DNA of 64,000 nucleotides from Campylorhamphus procurvoides (lineage: Eukaryota; Chordata; Aves; Passeriformes; Dendrocolaptidae), in assembly GCA_013396655.1 (NCBI GenBank), contig WBMV01002681.1:2108001-2172000 (forward strand), given 5' to 3'. Below, piece after piece: positions 26,562 to 36,622 of this stretch. How positions within the stretch are numbered: position 1 is the first letter of the stretch; the number at the start of each line of letters is the position of its first letter. The notes under the pieces were generated by a model, which ran no database searches, was not told where the DNA came from, and worked only from the letters and a program-made list of their open reading frames with translations. Position numbers and translations under genes: made by a program.

Positions 26562-29500
26562 GTAAAGATCTTTAAAAATATCTTCATGCTGTAATTATCT
26601 TTGGATTTTGCTGCTTTATTATCAATGACTGCATGCAAAGGCAAAAGGACCCCCTTCTTTCTCATAAGTATTCTCATGAGTGAATGTTTCATCTTCTGAA
26701 AATACAAAACTGCCACAATAGGAGAACTAGATAATACCTTTCTCACTATTGATTTTTATGAGTGATATTTACCGCGGTGATTCTGCTGACAGCTGACTAA
26801 ATCCAGTGGCTCTTTGCCATCATCATGTTGAGTCAAGACAAAATTCACGGGGTATGTGCATGACATGCAGAGCAGCATCACTCCAAAGATCCTTGTGGTA
26901 CCTCCAAGCAAACTATGAACTATATAGATTAGTGTTCCATGCAAAAATAATGGTTTGGATCTAAATACAGTACAGCATGTGTAAGTGCATCTACTCAGAA
27001 GCAGGCCAAGGAGGTATAGCATAGTGGAACTCTGAGAGGGCATTGGTTTGAACATTAGGTTGAGAACCTTTGTGATTTTCTTTTCCCCCAATATATATGT
27101 TTTTTTAAGCGATTCCTTCAGCCCAATGATTTAATTTTAGTTTAATGTATGACCAAGGTTAAATAGGGATTAGCTGCTAGTAAAATGTATTTAATATCTT
27201 TGTATGGATTGGCAGTCTGCAAGCATATCCCACTCCGGACATGTTCAAAACTGAAAGAACTGATAGTGGAGGTTGTTTAGAAAGTGCATGAGGCAGCTAT
27301 TCTCACACAAATGTTTACATGGGGACTGACATTTGTTGCTTTATTCTGCAGTAGACGTTAATCCCAATTTCCTTTAAATAAAAATATGTGGAGAAATGCC
27401 AGCACATTCAGCAATCTAAGATGTTGTGTGTCTGCACTAAGTTGCTGTTCTATTTGGTCATGATATCCTTTTATCTTTTGTTTGGAGCATTTACATTTAA
27501 AGAAACCCCAACCCTCTAATGAGTTATCATCATTTTTAAATCTACTGTTAATGTCTCTGCCTTTGGTTTGACCTTAAATTTTGGGAGAAGGGCTCTCTTA
27601 TTCTTTCGTAAATGAATCATGTGAAATGAAAAAAGTCTCAGTTGATCGTTCAAATTGTCACATTAAAATCACTGAATCATTTTTAAAGACCCAGTCATTT
27701 AACATGAAAACGTAAATAGGAACCTTGTTTTAAACTCCCTTTAATAAAAAGGATTACTGTGGTACAATGCAATCAATATTATTGGCCTTATCTGCCTCAC
27801 AAGTTACAGACTTCAGCATGTATCTTTTCTGTTTAATTTGACCTTGAGGAAGGACTGCAAAAAAATCAATACTTTGCTTTAAGCCACATATAGTAAATAC
27901 AAACAATATAAAGGATAGATATGGTGTTCTAATTGAATTAATTGCCTTGCCTAAGTATCTGAAGAAGAATTGTAATGTTCAGTACTTCTGAAAGGTGAAG
28001 TTCTCAGTGAAATGGTGAATGTGTATATTTCAGATTCTTTTGTATGCTTATAATTTCTCCTGTTCTTTAAGGAAAAAAGCAATGTAAAAAAGGCCATTAG
28101 TAAGCCAATGGAGAATACTTTTCAGAAACATTTTTTTTATTTTGACCTTAGAAAAAATTTCTGACAGCATAGTTAATATATATGACTGGTAGCAGAAGGG
28201 GTTTTTTTAAATGTACCTGATAAGATATAATACACCCATGCATATAGAATCTGATTTTATGAATCACATAGAAACAATTTGAATTAAAAATGTAGAGAGC
28301 TTACAGGGAGCTGATGAAGGTGTCTGGTCTTTCATGTTGGTGGAAGGGGAGAGAAGAGTAAGGATGGAGATGTTATTATAAAAGGCCACCGAAGAGCTGG
28401 TTCTGCTTCACATTAATGGATCCTGCACTGAAAAGGTTATGTGAATTGACAGGAAAATGCAGAGACAACTGGTGGAAAACATGACCTAGCAAGTGTTATT
28501 CCTGAAGAATATACTCCTGTAAAGCTGCAACTCAACTTTTCCCCTCCTAATACAGCACAGGCATAGTTCTCCACTGACTATGGAGACCACATTTTCTTGA
28601 TAGTTCACCATTAGACTTGCCTGTGCTCCCTTTGGACTGGCAGGAGAGGTGCCCTGCACAAGCCAAGCTTCCCCAGCTGTTGAAATCTAAATATAAAACT
28701 GGTCTCTCATATCTCTGCTCCCAGTTGCCCAGCAGCCACAAGAGGAAAAGCTAGTCATAGTAATGTTTTTCTGTAATGATGCAAAAGCTCTGAAATATGG
28801 AAGTGATGATTTTTCTTACATCTTTACATATTCCTCTGACAGACCACAGTCTGTATACTTTCAGGGCAATAGTAATTTTGAAATTGTTTTAAAGATTTGC
28901 AGTACTTCTGTGAGAACTATTGCACCATTCTGAAACAAGTATTGCAGCATGGAGAATTGTTTCTCCTTGATGAAAAGGGACAGAATCCCCACAGGATGGG
29001 GAAAATGACCCAGGTAATGAGTCCCATATGTGGAAGTCCAATAATCCTTTTTATATGCTGATTAAGCCTCTTCCTAAAACAAGTGAGGTTTTCTGTCTTT
29101 TCTGACAATCTTTCTCAGTCTCATTGATCTGACAGTTTCAAATAATTTTGTTTTCTCTCATAATCATGGCCAGCTTATATCTATTGGTTCCTGGATTAGC
29201 TGTGTTATTTTAAATATGCCTCCTTCCAGAGTTTATACTTCTGGTAAAGTGATGAGACCTAAAAATGTATCATCCTAAGCTAAATGAAATGGCTTTTCTT
29301 CATAATTATGTGGAAGTTTTAAAATAACCCTGAAAAGATAGTCTAGCATGGTGAGTGAAGAATGATGATTATTTAATTAAATCCCCAGGTGCAGAATACA
29401 CTGGGTTTGGCTTGCTTTCACCACATGTATTTAAATGCTAATACTTTTTATTTCTGTGCTCCATCCTGGTGAGCACTGCTGTTGTGTGCCTGCAGGCATC

Positions 29501-29576
29501 CAGTGCCTCTCATGATTCACCACTTCATTGCAAAATGATTGTTTATTTGATAATGTTTCTTTGTCATTGTTTTTAG
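26562..29576 (+). other. THSD7A: THSD7A intron, 3.0 kb
   Basis: This phase 2 intron runs from donor gtaaag to acceptor tttttag. It is unique-looking AT-rich sequence. I see no coding exon, recognisable repeat or structured RNA. Confidence 0.82.
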
Positions 29577-29692
29577 ATGCCCTGAAAGCCTTCGACCTGA
29601 AACTGTGAGACCTTGTCTGCTTCCCTGTAGGAAAGATTGTATTGTGACTCCATTCAGTGACTGGACAGCATGTCCTTCTTCGTGTCAAGAAG
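29577..29692 (+). CDS. THSD7A: THSD7A exon, TSP1 repeat junction
   Basis: This 116 nt exon follows acceptor cattgtttttag (AG 29575-29576) and ends at donor gtaatt (GT 29693). It starts in phase 2 and ends in phase 1. It reads (K)CPESLRPETVRPCLLPC, RKDCIVTPFSDWTACPSSC and QE(G). The first half closes one TSP1 repeat with its C-terminal CxxPC-type pair. The second half opens the next with the DCIVTPFSDWTAC core, in which Phe replaces the first Trp of the usual WxxWxxC. The boundary between two repeats therefore lies inside the exon, as in the other exons of this gene. Confidence 0.9.
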
Positions 29693-31891
29693 GTAATTTT
29701 ATCCATTGTATGCTAGCAGACAGATTTTAAGAAGAAGAAAAAAAGAGGAAGTTAGAGCAGTTATTTTGGCAGAATGGTTATACACATCTCTTTCTGACAG
29801 AGGACAAGTAATACCTGGTACAGCAGCTGCATGGAGGACATAAAGTTTTTCTGAAAAGCATAGTTATTTTTATACATTTACTATATGCATCTGCTTGGAT
29901 TTTCTCCCCCCATCTTACCTAATGTTACAAACTCCCATTTGCATCTTACACTGATAAAGAGATAACTAGTCATGTATCTCTTAATGTAGCACCAAAACAG
30001 ATACTTTTACAATTGTAGCATTTTAATTGTCAGATTATAGAATGGACAGATTTGGGGTTTGGCTTATGTTGCTTGCTCATGTGAAGAAACTGAGGCTTTA
30101 TATACTGGAAGATAAGTAGTAGATAAGTAGATATACAGTGGCATATAATTTTGGCTGGCTGCTTCTACTCCAAGGAAAATTGAAGAAAAGTTAATAAAAA
30201 TCAGCTGACTTTACAATGATGGTAATGGTCTGATTTAAACATATAATCCAACACCATTTTAATACACTTGGCAAAGCTCTTAAAAACAATGCAGGTCTCC
30301 ACTGTATTTTTATTACATTGAAATCACACATGAAGTTGAAGAGTGATGACAGGCTTAATATTAGCCACATTTTTTTGTCTTTTTTCTTTTTTTAAGCTTA
30401 AAGGGAGGTATTTTTCTAATATGTACTGTTACAGACAGACTCTGTAATACTCCCTGTTCCACAGGGTACTAATCTCTGTGTGGGACGTTGTGATTACTCA
30501 CAGCTACCACATTATCAGCATGTAAGGTACAGTGACATCAAACATACAGACTTGGATTGTCATGGCCAATTCTTTAGGCTTTAGAAAGGACACAAGCATA
30601 AAGGCATTTTTGAGTAATTCCTATTACTGTTTAACAAATGGAAAAAAAGATTAGGAAGAACTAAATTCATAGCCTTGAAAAAAAGAGCATACACCCAAAC
30701 CCATTAAATCTTAAGCTATGAAATAGTTATTCGTCACTGAATACTGTGCTATTTTGCAACAGTATTAATTGTTCTTTCTGAAATATTTTTGTTGGAGCAG
30801 ATCTTCTTGGACAAATGTACCATCCTTTTCTGTTCTCATTTCTGCGAGTTTTAAGAAAATTTTTTATGGAATGAGCATATCTTCACAAATATTTCCTACA
30901 AACTAGCATGTAGGCTTCTGTTAAACAGAATATTTGTCAGCTAGTACAGACATCTTGTCTATTCAGTGGTCAGACTCTTTTTATACTATGCAAACAGTTT
31001 TTATTTCATGGGGTTTACCCATTTGTGCCAGCAAGCTGGTCAGTAGCTACACGTCTGTCTTGTCCCTTGCACCAGCTCCTGGCATCTCCCGGAGCTGTTT
31101 GACTTGGGAGTGAAGGGTTTCCTATGTGTTGAAAAGCGGCCAGGTGGTGGAAGGCCACCACCGGGATTCTCCGACTGCTTACTCGTAATTACAATTCCTT
31201 GGCCATGGTCCAGCACGCTTCTGTGTTCAGACAAGCTGCAGCTGCTGTAATAACCCACCCAAAGCTGGTATCAACCGAGTCAGCCAAATGTCTGCTCTGG
31301 TGCTCACTGGAAAAAAAAAAAAAAAAGCAAAGCAATATTTTTTACCTGACACTATTTGTGTATTAGGCACTGCTGTGGAACTAATACAGATCTGTAGCTT
31401 TTCTCTTAATTTTCTGCCTGAAGAACTGATACCTGAACATGACTGAAATCAAAATTCCTATACGAACTGTTTATCATTAATAAAGAACTATCATAATAAT
31501 TAAAAAGTGTAAACTGCAATGGAATTCTAGAGGAGAATTTCTGTTTCTGTTTTAATATGCAAGTGATTAGGGCAAGCTTATCCCTTCAAACTGTAAAGTA
31601 TAGCAGCAAACTGAGCTGGTTTAGTTTTTATTCACTTGAACTGTGTATTCATTTCAGCAGTCTGGTCATTTGTTCAGTATTGCTGCTGTTGCTTTCTGTT
31701 TCATTCTGCTTCCTGGCCGTAGGCTGAAACTATTTTTTCTATTAGGCTAATTTTTTCTGCTTATGGGCAAAATAGAATGTCAATATTATAGCAATCAGTT
31801 CAAATACCTCTTCTGTTAAGTCTTACTTTCCCCCTAATTACTGTCATCCCTATGTAGTAGCAGTAGAAACAAGCTCTTGTGCTCTTTGCAG
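29693..31891 (+). other. THSD7A: THSD7A intron, 2.2 kb
   Basis: This phase 1 intron runs from donor gtaatt to acceptor ctttgcag. It is mostly AT-rich unique sequence. The exception is a roughly 300 bp GC-richer block at about 31024-31326 that ends in A16, listed separately. A small duplication (agataagtag twice) sits at about 30110-30130. Confidence 0.82.
31024..31326 (+). other. GC-richer block ending in A16, unidentified
   Basis: Within an AT-rich intron, about 290 bp is clearly richer in G+C and ends directly in a run of 16 A (31311-31326), as a retroposed RNA copy on the + strand would. It contains a perfect 20-bp palindrome, ggtggtggaaggccaccacc (31144-31163). The - strand is open for 72 codons across most of it (31258 to 31040), but the peptide matches nothing I recognise. 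It is not CR1 or MIR as I know them, and I compared it from memory with 18S, 28S, 7SL and 7SK RNAs without a match. Candidates are a processed pseudogene of a noncoding RNA or UTR, an unlisted SINE, or a conserved intronic element that happens to abut poly(A). No clear target-site duplication was seen. Confidence 0.5.
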
Positions 31892-32024
31892 GGGGTGTCA
31901 CAGTAAGGAAGCAGTCCCATCACCGAGTCATCATCCAGCATCCTGCCAACGGTGGTCGAGAGTGCCCAGATTCTTTGTTTGAGGAAAGGGAATGTGAAGC
32001 ATCTCCTGTCTGCCATAGCTACAG
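31892..32024 (+). CDS. THSD7A: THSD7A exon, TSP1 repeat body
   Basis: This 133 nt exon follows acceptor gctctttgcag (AG 31890-31891) and ends at donor gtatga (GT 32025). It starts in phase 1 and ends in phase 2. It reads (G)GVTVRKQSHHRVIIQHPANG, then GRECPDSLFEERECEASPVC, then HSY(R). The pattern of basic residues on alternating positions (VRKQSHHRVII), followed by NGG and CP..L.E...C, is the B/C-strand half of a TSP1 repeat. It completes the repeat begun in the 29577-29692 exon. Confidence 0.9.
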
Positions 32025-34765
32025 GTATGAGAGACAATCCACCAGAAATAGCTCAGATGTGATTTTTCAACTTTTTGCAACCTCTAAAGCTTGCTGAATT
32101 CCACTTCTTAACGAGTTTTTTCTAACTTAAACTGTGTAGAAAAGAACTGGATACATATCTAAATCAAGGTTTCAGAACAGATATGTAGACTCAGTTGGGT
32201 CCATCGTGAAACACTTTCATTTTGTTCCAGTTCCTTTGCAGTAATATTGCAACAACTAGGAATTACTTTTCAGGACAATTTTTTTCTAGAAACTGCTTTG
32301 ATACTGTATACATAAAAAAACCCAACAAAACCGACTGAACAAAAAACCCAAAAAACAAAGCCAAATACAAACAAACAAACAAAAAAAATCTGTCTTTCTA
32401 AATTATCCGAAGCATTGAACTGCAGCCTTATCTGTTTAGGAAAGCTGAGTTCTGATGTCACACTGTGCCACCCAATGTATCCTTCATCTTTCTATCCCTG
32501 TAGACCCTGAGACAGTCCAGAGTTGAAGATATCCCCCATATCCCCTGTGTTCCCTGCATTGTCCTGATCTTCACAGAATGTTGAGGACTGCTCCAGTAGC
32601 TGGGGATCTCCACCATCACTGCTTAAGAAAATTTTGGGGTAGTTCTGTAATATCTACCTGAGTGGTGTGAGAAGGTCTAGACATACCAGAAGATCTGGTT
32701 GTTTTTACAGACAAAATTTAGAAAATTTTGATGCAACGAGTTAGGAACTTGAGAAAATAATAAAAATATTTTTTTAGTTTTATGAATATGAAATTACTCT
32801 CTTTTACAAAGGCACAAGTAGAATTTAAGCTTATTTTAATGAAAAGAAAATGAGATTAAGGAAATGTATTGCTTTCATCATCTTGTATGAATTGTCATTG
32901 CAAATTCATTAGGAGATCACACTCTATTGCAACCAAAAGATATGAAAAGATTTAAAAGAGCATTGGGAAGCTACCAAAAACAGTACTTTAAACATCAGAG
33001 AAATAGAGCTCAAGAATGTTCTCTAGTCAAAATGAGAGTCAGAGTTTTATCTTTTAAAATGCTGGCTGCTTCTCATCTCTTCAGTATCTTCAGTGTCTGA
33101 ACTGCATGATAATGTGCTGAGCAGGAGAAAGAAGAGTTGCTAGAGAGAGGTAGATGAGGTCATTTATATTTCATGATATGAACTAATATTAAAAAACATG
33201 TTCCATATAGTTCTTTGAGCATTTTCCTGACCTACACACATGCTGCAACAGATGGACTCACACACTCAGTTGGCTCATGCCGACTTGCTGTCCCATAGAG
33301 GCAGGTTGCCGTGAAACTTGAGGTATTGAGATAGTTTAAAACATGCATACTACTGGTGGTTGCAGCTGTGGACAACTCTGGATTATTCCAGAGTTGTGAC
33401 AGCAAATGGACTTGCCTGGGTTTGTTTTATTTAAGGCCTAGGGTATTTTGCAGCATCTGCAGGGAACTTTGTGAAAGTTTCATAACAGTTTAGATTAATG
33501 GTAGAATAATTTAAGCAGCACAATTTTGTATTTGTTCTCAGCACTTTTTTCAAGGTTTTTTGGTCTGTTTTATTTTGATATGCTGTGGGCCCATATTCAC
33601 ATTGTGCTGGAGTTCTTGGCTGGCTCCACATTTGTAATGTGATGCCAGTCAGCAGCCCAAGATCCCAGGAATTACCTGAGGCACCCTTGCAGTCATTCAA
33701 GACCACTTGAAAATCTCAATACTTTACTGTAGCTGCCATTCCTTCTTGGGAGTAGTATTTGACCATTGAAGCTTAGCAAAGGAATTTGTTTGTTGTGACA
33801 ACTTTACCCTCTTAATCATATCCTTTGAGATTTGAGAAAACAAAATAAAAATCCTAAAACTTTACTCATCCTACTCATCTTTGTAGCTCTGAGACTTTTT
33901 TGTGCTCAAGCAAAGCAGAACTGCTCCGTTTATTGTTGTGTTGCAAGACGTACTTAAGGGAATGGGGGAAGAAAAGACCTTGGGAAGAGAAAAGAAGGAA
34001 AAGAGAAAGAAATGTATTTTTCATGTGTCAGTATTTTCTGCCAAAAGACAATCCCAATACTGTCTTAACAAGAAATCAACCCTGGAGTCTTATCTCTGGA
34101 ACATATTTGGGAAACTGCAACACACCTTTGCTTCATATAGGTGGAAAAAAGGAAGGAAGAAAGGTGGGAAAGAGGGGAGGCTTATTAGGGCATACTAGCA
34201 TTTAAAATTCATCCTTATTTAATGGGTTGTTTTCATGAGATGCTAGTGCCCCTCTGCTAAATCCACTTTTCAAATTTTAGTCATTCAGTTGACTCATAAA
34301 ATACTCTGAGCATGCTCAGATATAAATCAATAACCAAGTTCTTCTGTTAAACAGGTATTCAATTAATATAATTTTATTGTTCTGTATAGTTTTCTTTTTT
34401 GAAATTTCTTTCTCGTATCTTGTCTGTGTTAATGTTTTGCATTAATGTATTCATTGTGTATTTGTTAGGCAGTTCTAATGCACCTTTGTGCTTCAAAATC
34501 CTTGAAAATATATATATGTTCCCTCCTTTGCCTCCACCTTTTTTCCCTGTGTTCTTAGTGGCCTCATTCTAAAAGGAGAAAAAAGTTAACAGATCAGTTT
34601 ATGGTATTGTTACTATTTTGTATGAATTTTCTGTCACCAGTTAGTAGTAGCAAACAACATCTTATGGTGGTTTCTAACACTATCTAGCACTTGTTCTGCC
34701 TCAGGTTCAGTGGCTACATGTTTAGAGGGGTTGTTTGAAGCTGATTACTTCACTTCTCATTTCAG
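32025..34765 (+). other. THSD7A: THSD7A intron, 2.7 kb
   Basis: This phase 2 intron runs from donor gtatga to acceptor catttcag. It contains an A/C-rich tract at 32312-32389 and purine-rich stretches at about 33960-34015 and 34141-34185 (GGAAGG/GAAAGG units on +). Otherwise it is featureless AT-rich sequence. Open frames across the purine stretches are rich in Lys, Arg and Glu only because of composition. Confidence 0.82.
32312..32389 (+). repeat. A/C-rich low-complexity tract
   Basis: cataaaaaaacccaacaaaac, aaaaaacccaaaaaac and acaaacaaacaaac units are present, with some interruptions. Confidence 0.8.
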
Positions 34766-34869
34766 GTGGAAAACCCACAAATGGCGCAGGTGCCAGCTTG
34801 TACCGTGGTACGTGCGCCAAGACAGTCCTGGAGCACATGAGACTTGTGGACCTGGGTTACAAGCAAGAG
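34766..34869 (+). CDS. THSD7A: THSD7A exon, start of a TSP1 repeat
   Basis: This 104 nt exon follows acceptor cacttctcatttcag (AG 34764-34765) and ends at 34869 before donor gttaga (GT 34870). It starts in phase 2 and ends in phase 1. It reads (R)WKTHKWRRCQLVPWYVRQDS, then PGAHETCGPGLQAR. KWRRC is the WxxC core of a non-classical TSP1 repeat and CGPGLQAR is its CGxGxxxR motif. The donor is the weakest in this set because pyrimidines occupy +3 and A occupies +5/+6, and it faces the longest complete intron of the window (10.8 kb). The frame continues exactly into the exon at 45669. Confidence 0.88.
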
Positions 34870-35194
34870 GTTAGACCCTTTGTTTCTGTCATTTATTCCT
34901 CAGAAATCTATAGCTGCACTGGTGTGGGAAATGCCTAAAGTAATTTAGTCATTATAACCTTATATTAATTTTGTCTATGCATATCAGCAAAGGAAAATGC
35001 TAGTGTGGCAAGGTACATCATAACCAATATTTGGCAAATGCTTTATTCGTAAAATGTCAGTGTTGATTTATTTTGAAGTATAGATACCACATTAGTCACT
35101 AATTTTATGGTATTTTTTGTTCAGTTTATTTCACCATCCATACTTGAAGCAAATTTTCATAGGTGTTTGTAGAAAATATGCTTTCAAAAAGAAG

Positions 35195-35775
35195 AGAATG
35201 GCTGAGAGGCCATTCTGGAAGTCCCTTCATCCAACCCCCCACCCAGAGCAGGACCAGTTTCAAAGTTAAATCCCACCCACATTAGAAAAGGTTGCTCAGG
35301 GCCATGTCTCAAAATGTTTGAAGAGTCTGCCAGCATGAAGATCTTATAGCCTCTCTGATGCTTACTCCCTTATGCAATTAGTGTTTGTGACCCCTTACCT
35401 TTTCACTGTATATCTCTGAGAACAGTTTAGCTATCTCTTCTCTATGCTCTCAAATGAAGGTAGTTACAGGGAGCTATGGGAGCATGAGAGATGCAGGACT
35501 TGGTATTTCTAGTCTGAAAGCTAAGTGCCAGTCCATTTCTACAGGTTGTCAAATTCCTTTGAATGGCAGCCCTACCTTCCAGGTAGGTACTGACTGCTCA
35601 AACCGGCATTATCCTCAAACTCACTGAGCAGTCCTCAAACCTTCTGTGCAGGTTGTTAAAGACGCTAAACAGAATTGTCCCTGGAGTTAACCACTGTGGT
35701 GCAAGACTCTTAACCAGCTGCTAACTGGACTTTGAAACCACTGACCCTTTGAGTGCAATGACATTTTTGCACCAT
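35195..35775 (-). mobile_element. Old, internally deleted CR1 LINE remnant
   Basis: Degraded similarity to inverted CR1 is visible in blocks. They are gtcccttcatccaaccccc and ttgctcagggccatgtc (3' UTR), acagggagctatgggag (3' UTR), aatggcagccctaccttcc, then a block near 35640-35765 (ctaaacagaattg, ctgctaactggact, ccactgacc). The last block corresponds to the region encoding the RT domain ahead of its catalytic loop. The spacing is shorter than in an intact CR1, implying internal deletion, and no frame survives. Boundaries are approximate and this copy is clearly older than the others. Confidence 0.7.
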
Positions 35776-36545
35776 CTCCATTTAATAGCAAATATTTTTT
35801 GTATCCAAATCCAGCTCTACTGTCACCTGTTTTCATAGAGAATTTTGTGATTTTAACAGAATTGTGTACGTGTGACTGAATTGTTAAGAACAGACAGAAG
35901 AACGGGTTTTATGTGCATTAAATAAATACAATATGAAGATAATTGCAGTTCCTACTTACTGTGTTGCAGTAATTGAATTGCTTTGAACTACTAGTCAACC
36001 TTGAATTTCCGGAAGGTTTTTCTCCTTTGTCTTTTTTGAGTGCAGACTTCTATCCTTTAAAGCACTATTGGCTCAGCAGATTGGCATTCCTGAGCAAGGA
36101 CACTGCTAACTGCAGAAGTGAAATGTTCAGGTCATTAACTTCCTTTCAGTATTAAAGGAGGTTATGGTATACTTTAAAAAGTCATAGAGTAAATCTTAAG
36201 CTAGTAGCTTCTACCACTTACTCAGAAAGTGTTACAGATCAATTTAGGGCTTACCACAAAATGAAACCTGAAGATATTGCCTGCTAACAAAAGAGACTTC
36301 TGGCTGTGGTAATTATTTCAAAGGTCTATCACAAAGCAATCTATTTTTAGCAACTCTGGAGGATGCATTCAGATTGCATACTGAGAAAATAAGATTTCTG
36401 TCTTTGGCAGATAGTACAAAGTGTTGTCTTCTGTACTTGCATGGTAGTACTTAAATCTCTTGACTTTGCCACAGTCAATTAATTAAGAAAGGTAGCTAAT
36501 TGTAGTGCATGCAGATGGTTTTATTATCCCTGTGTGTCATGAGAG

Positions 36546-36622
36546 TTTGGGTTTTTTTGTTTATTTGGTTTTTGCTTTGTTTTTTGTTGTTGTTTTTGTT
36601 TGTTGTTTTTTGGGGTTTTTTA
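36546..36622 (-). repeat. G/T-rich low-complexity tract
   Basis: gtttgggtttttttg, ttgttgttgtttttg and ttttttggggtttttt units occur over about 77 bases. Confidence 0.85.

Noticed and set aside
31040..31258. 72-codon - strand frame in the GC-richer block
   Set aside because: I do not report it as a gene: no start context, no homologue I can name, and the poly(A) end points to an element on the other strand.
33900..34205. Lys/Arg-rich open frames in two overlapping frames
   Set aside because: Purine-rich sequence makes stops rare and gives Lys, Arg, Glu and Gly in any frame; two overlapping frames being open is a composition sign.
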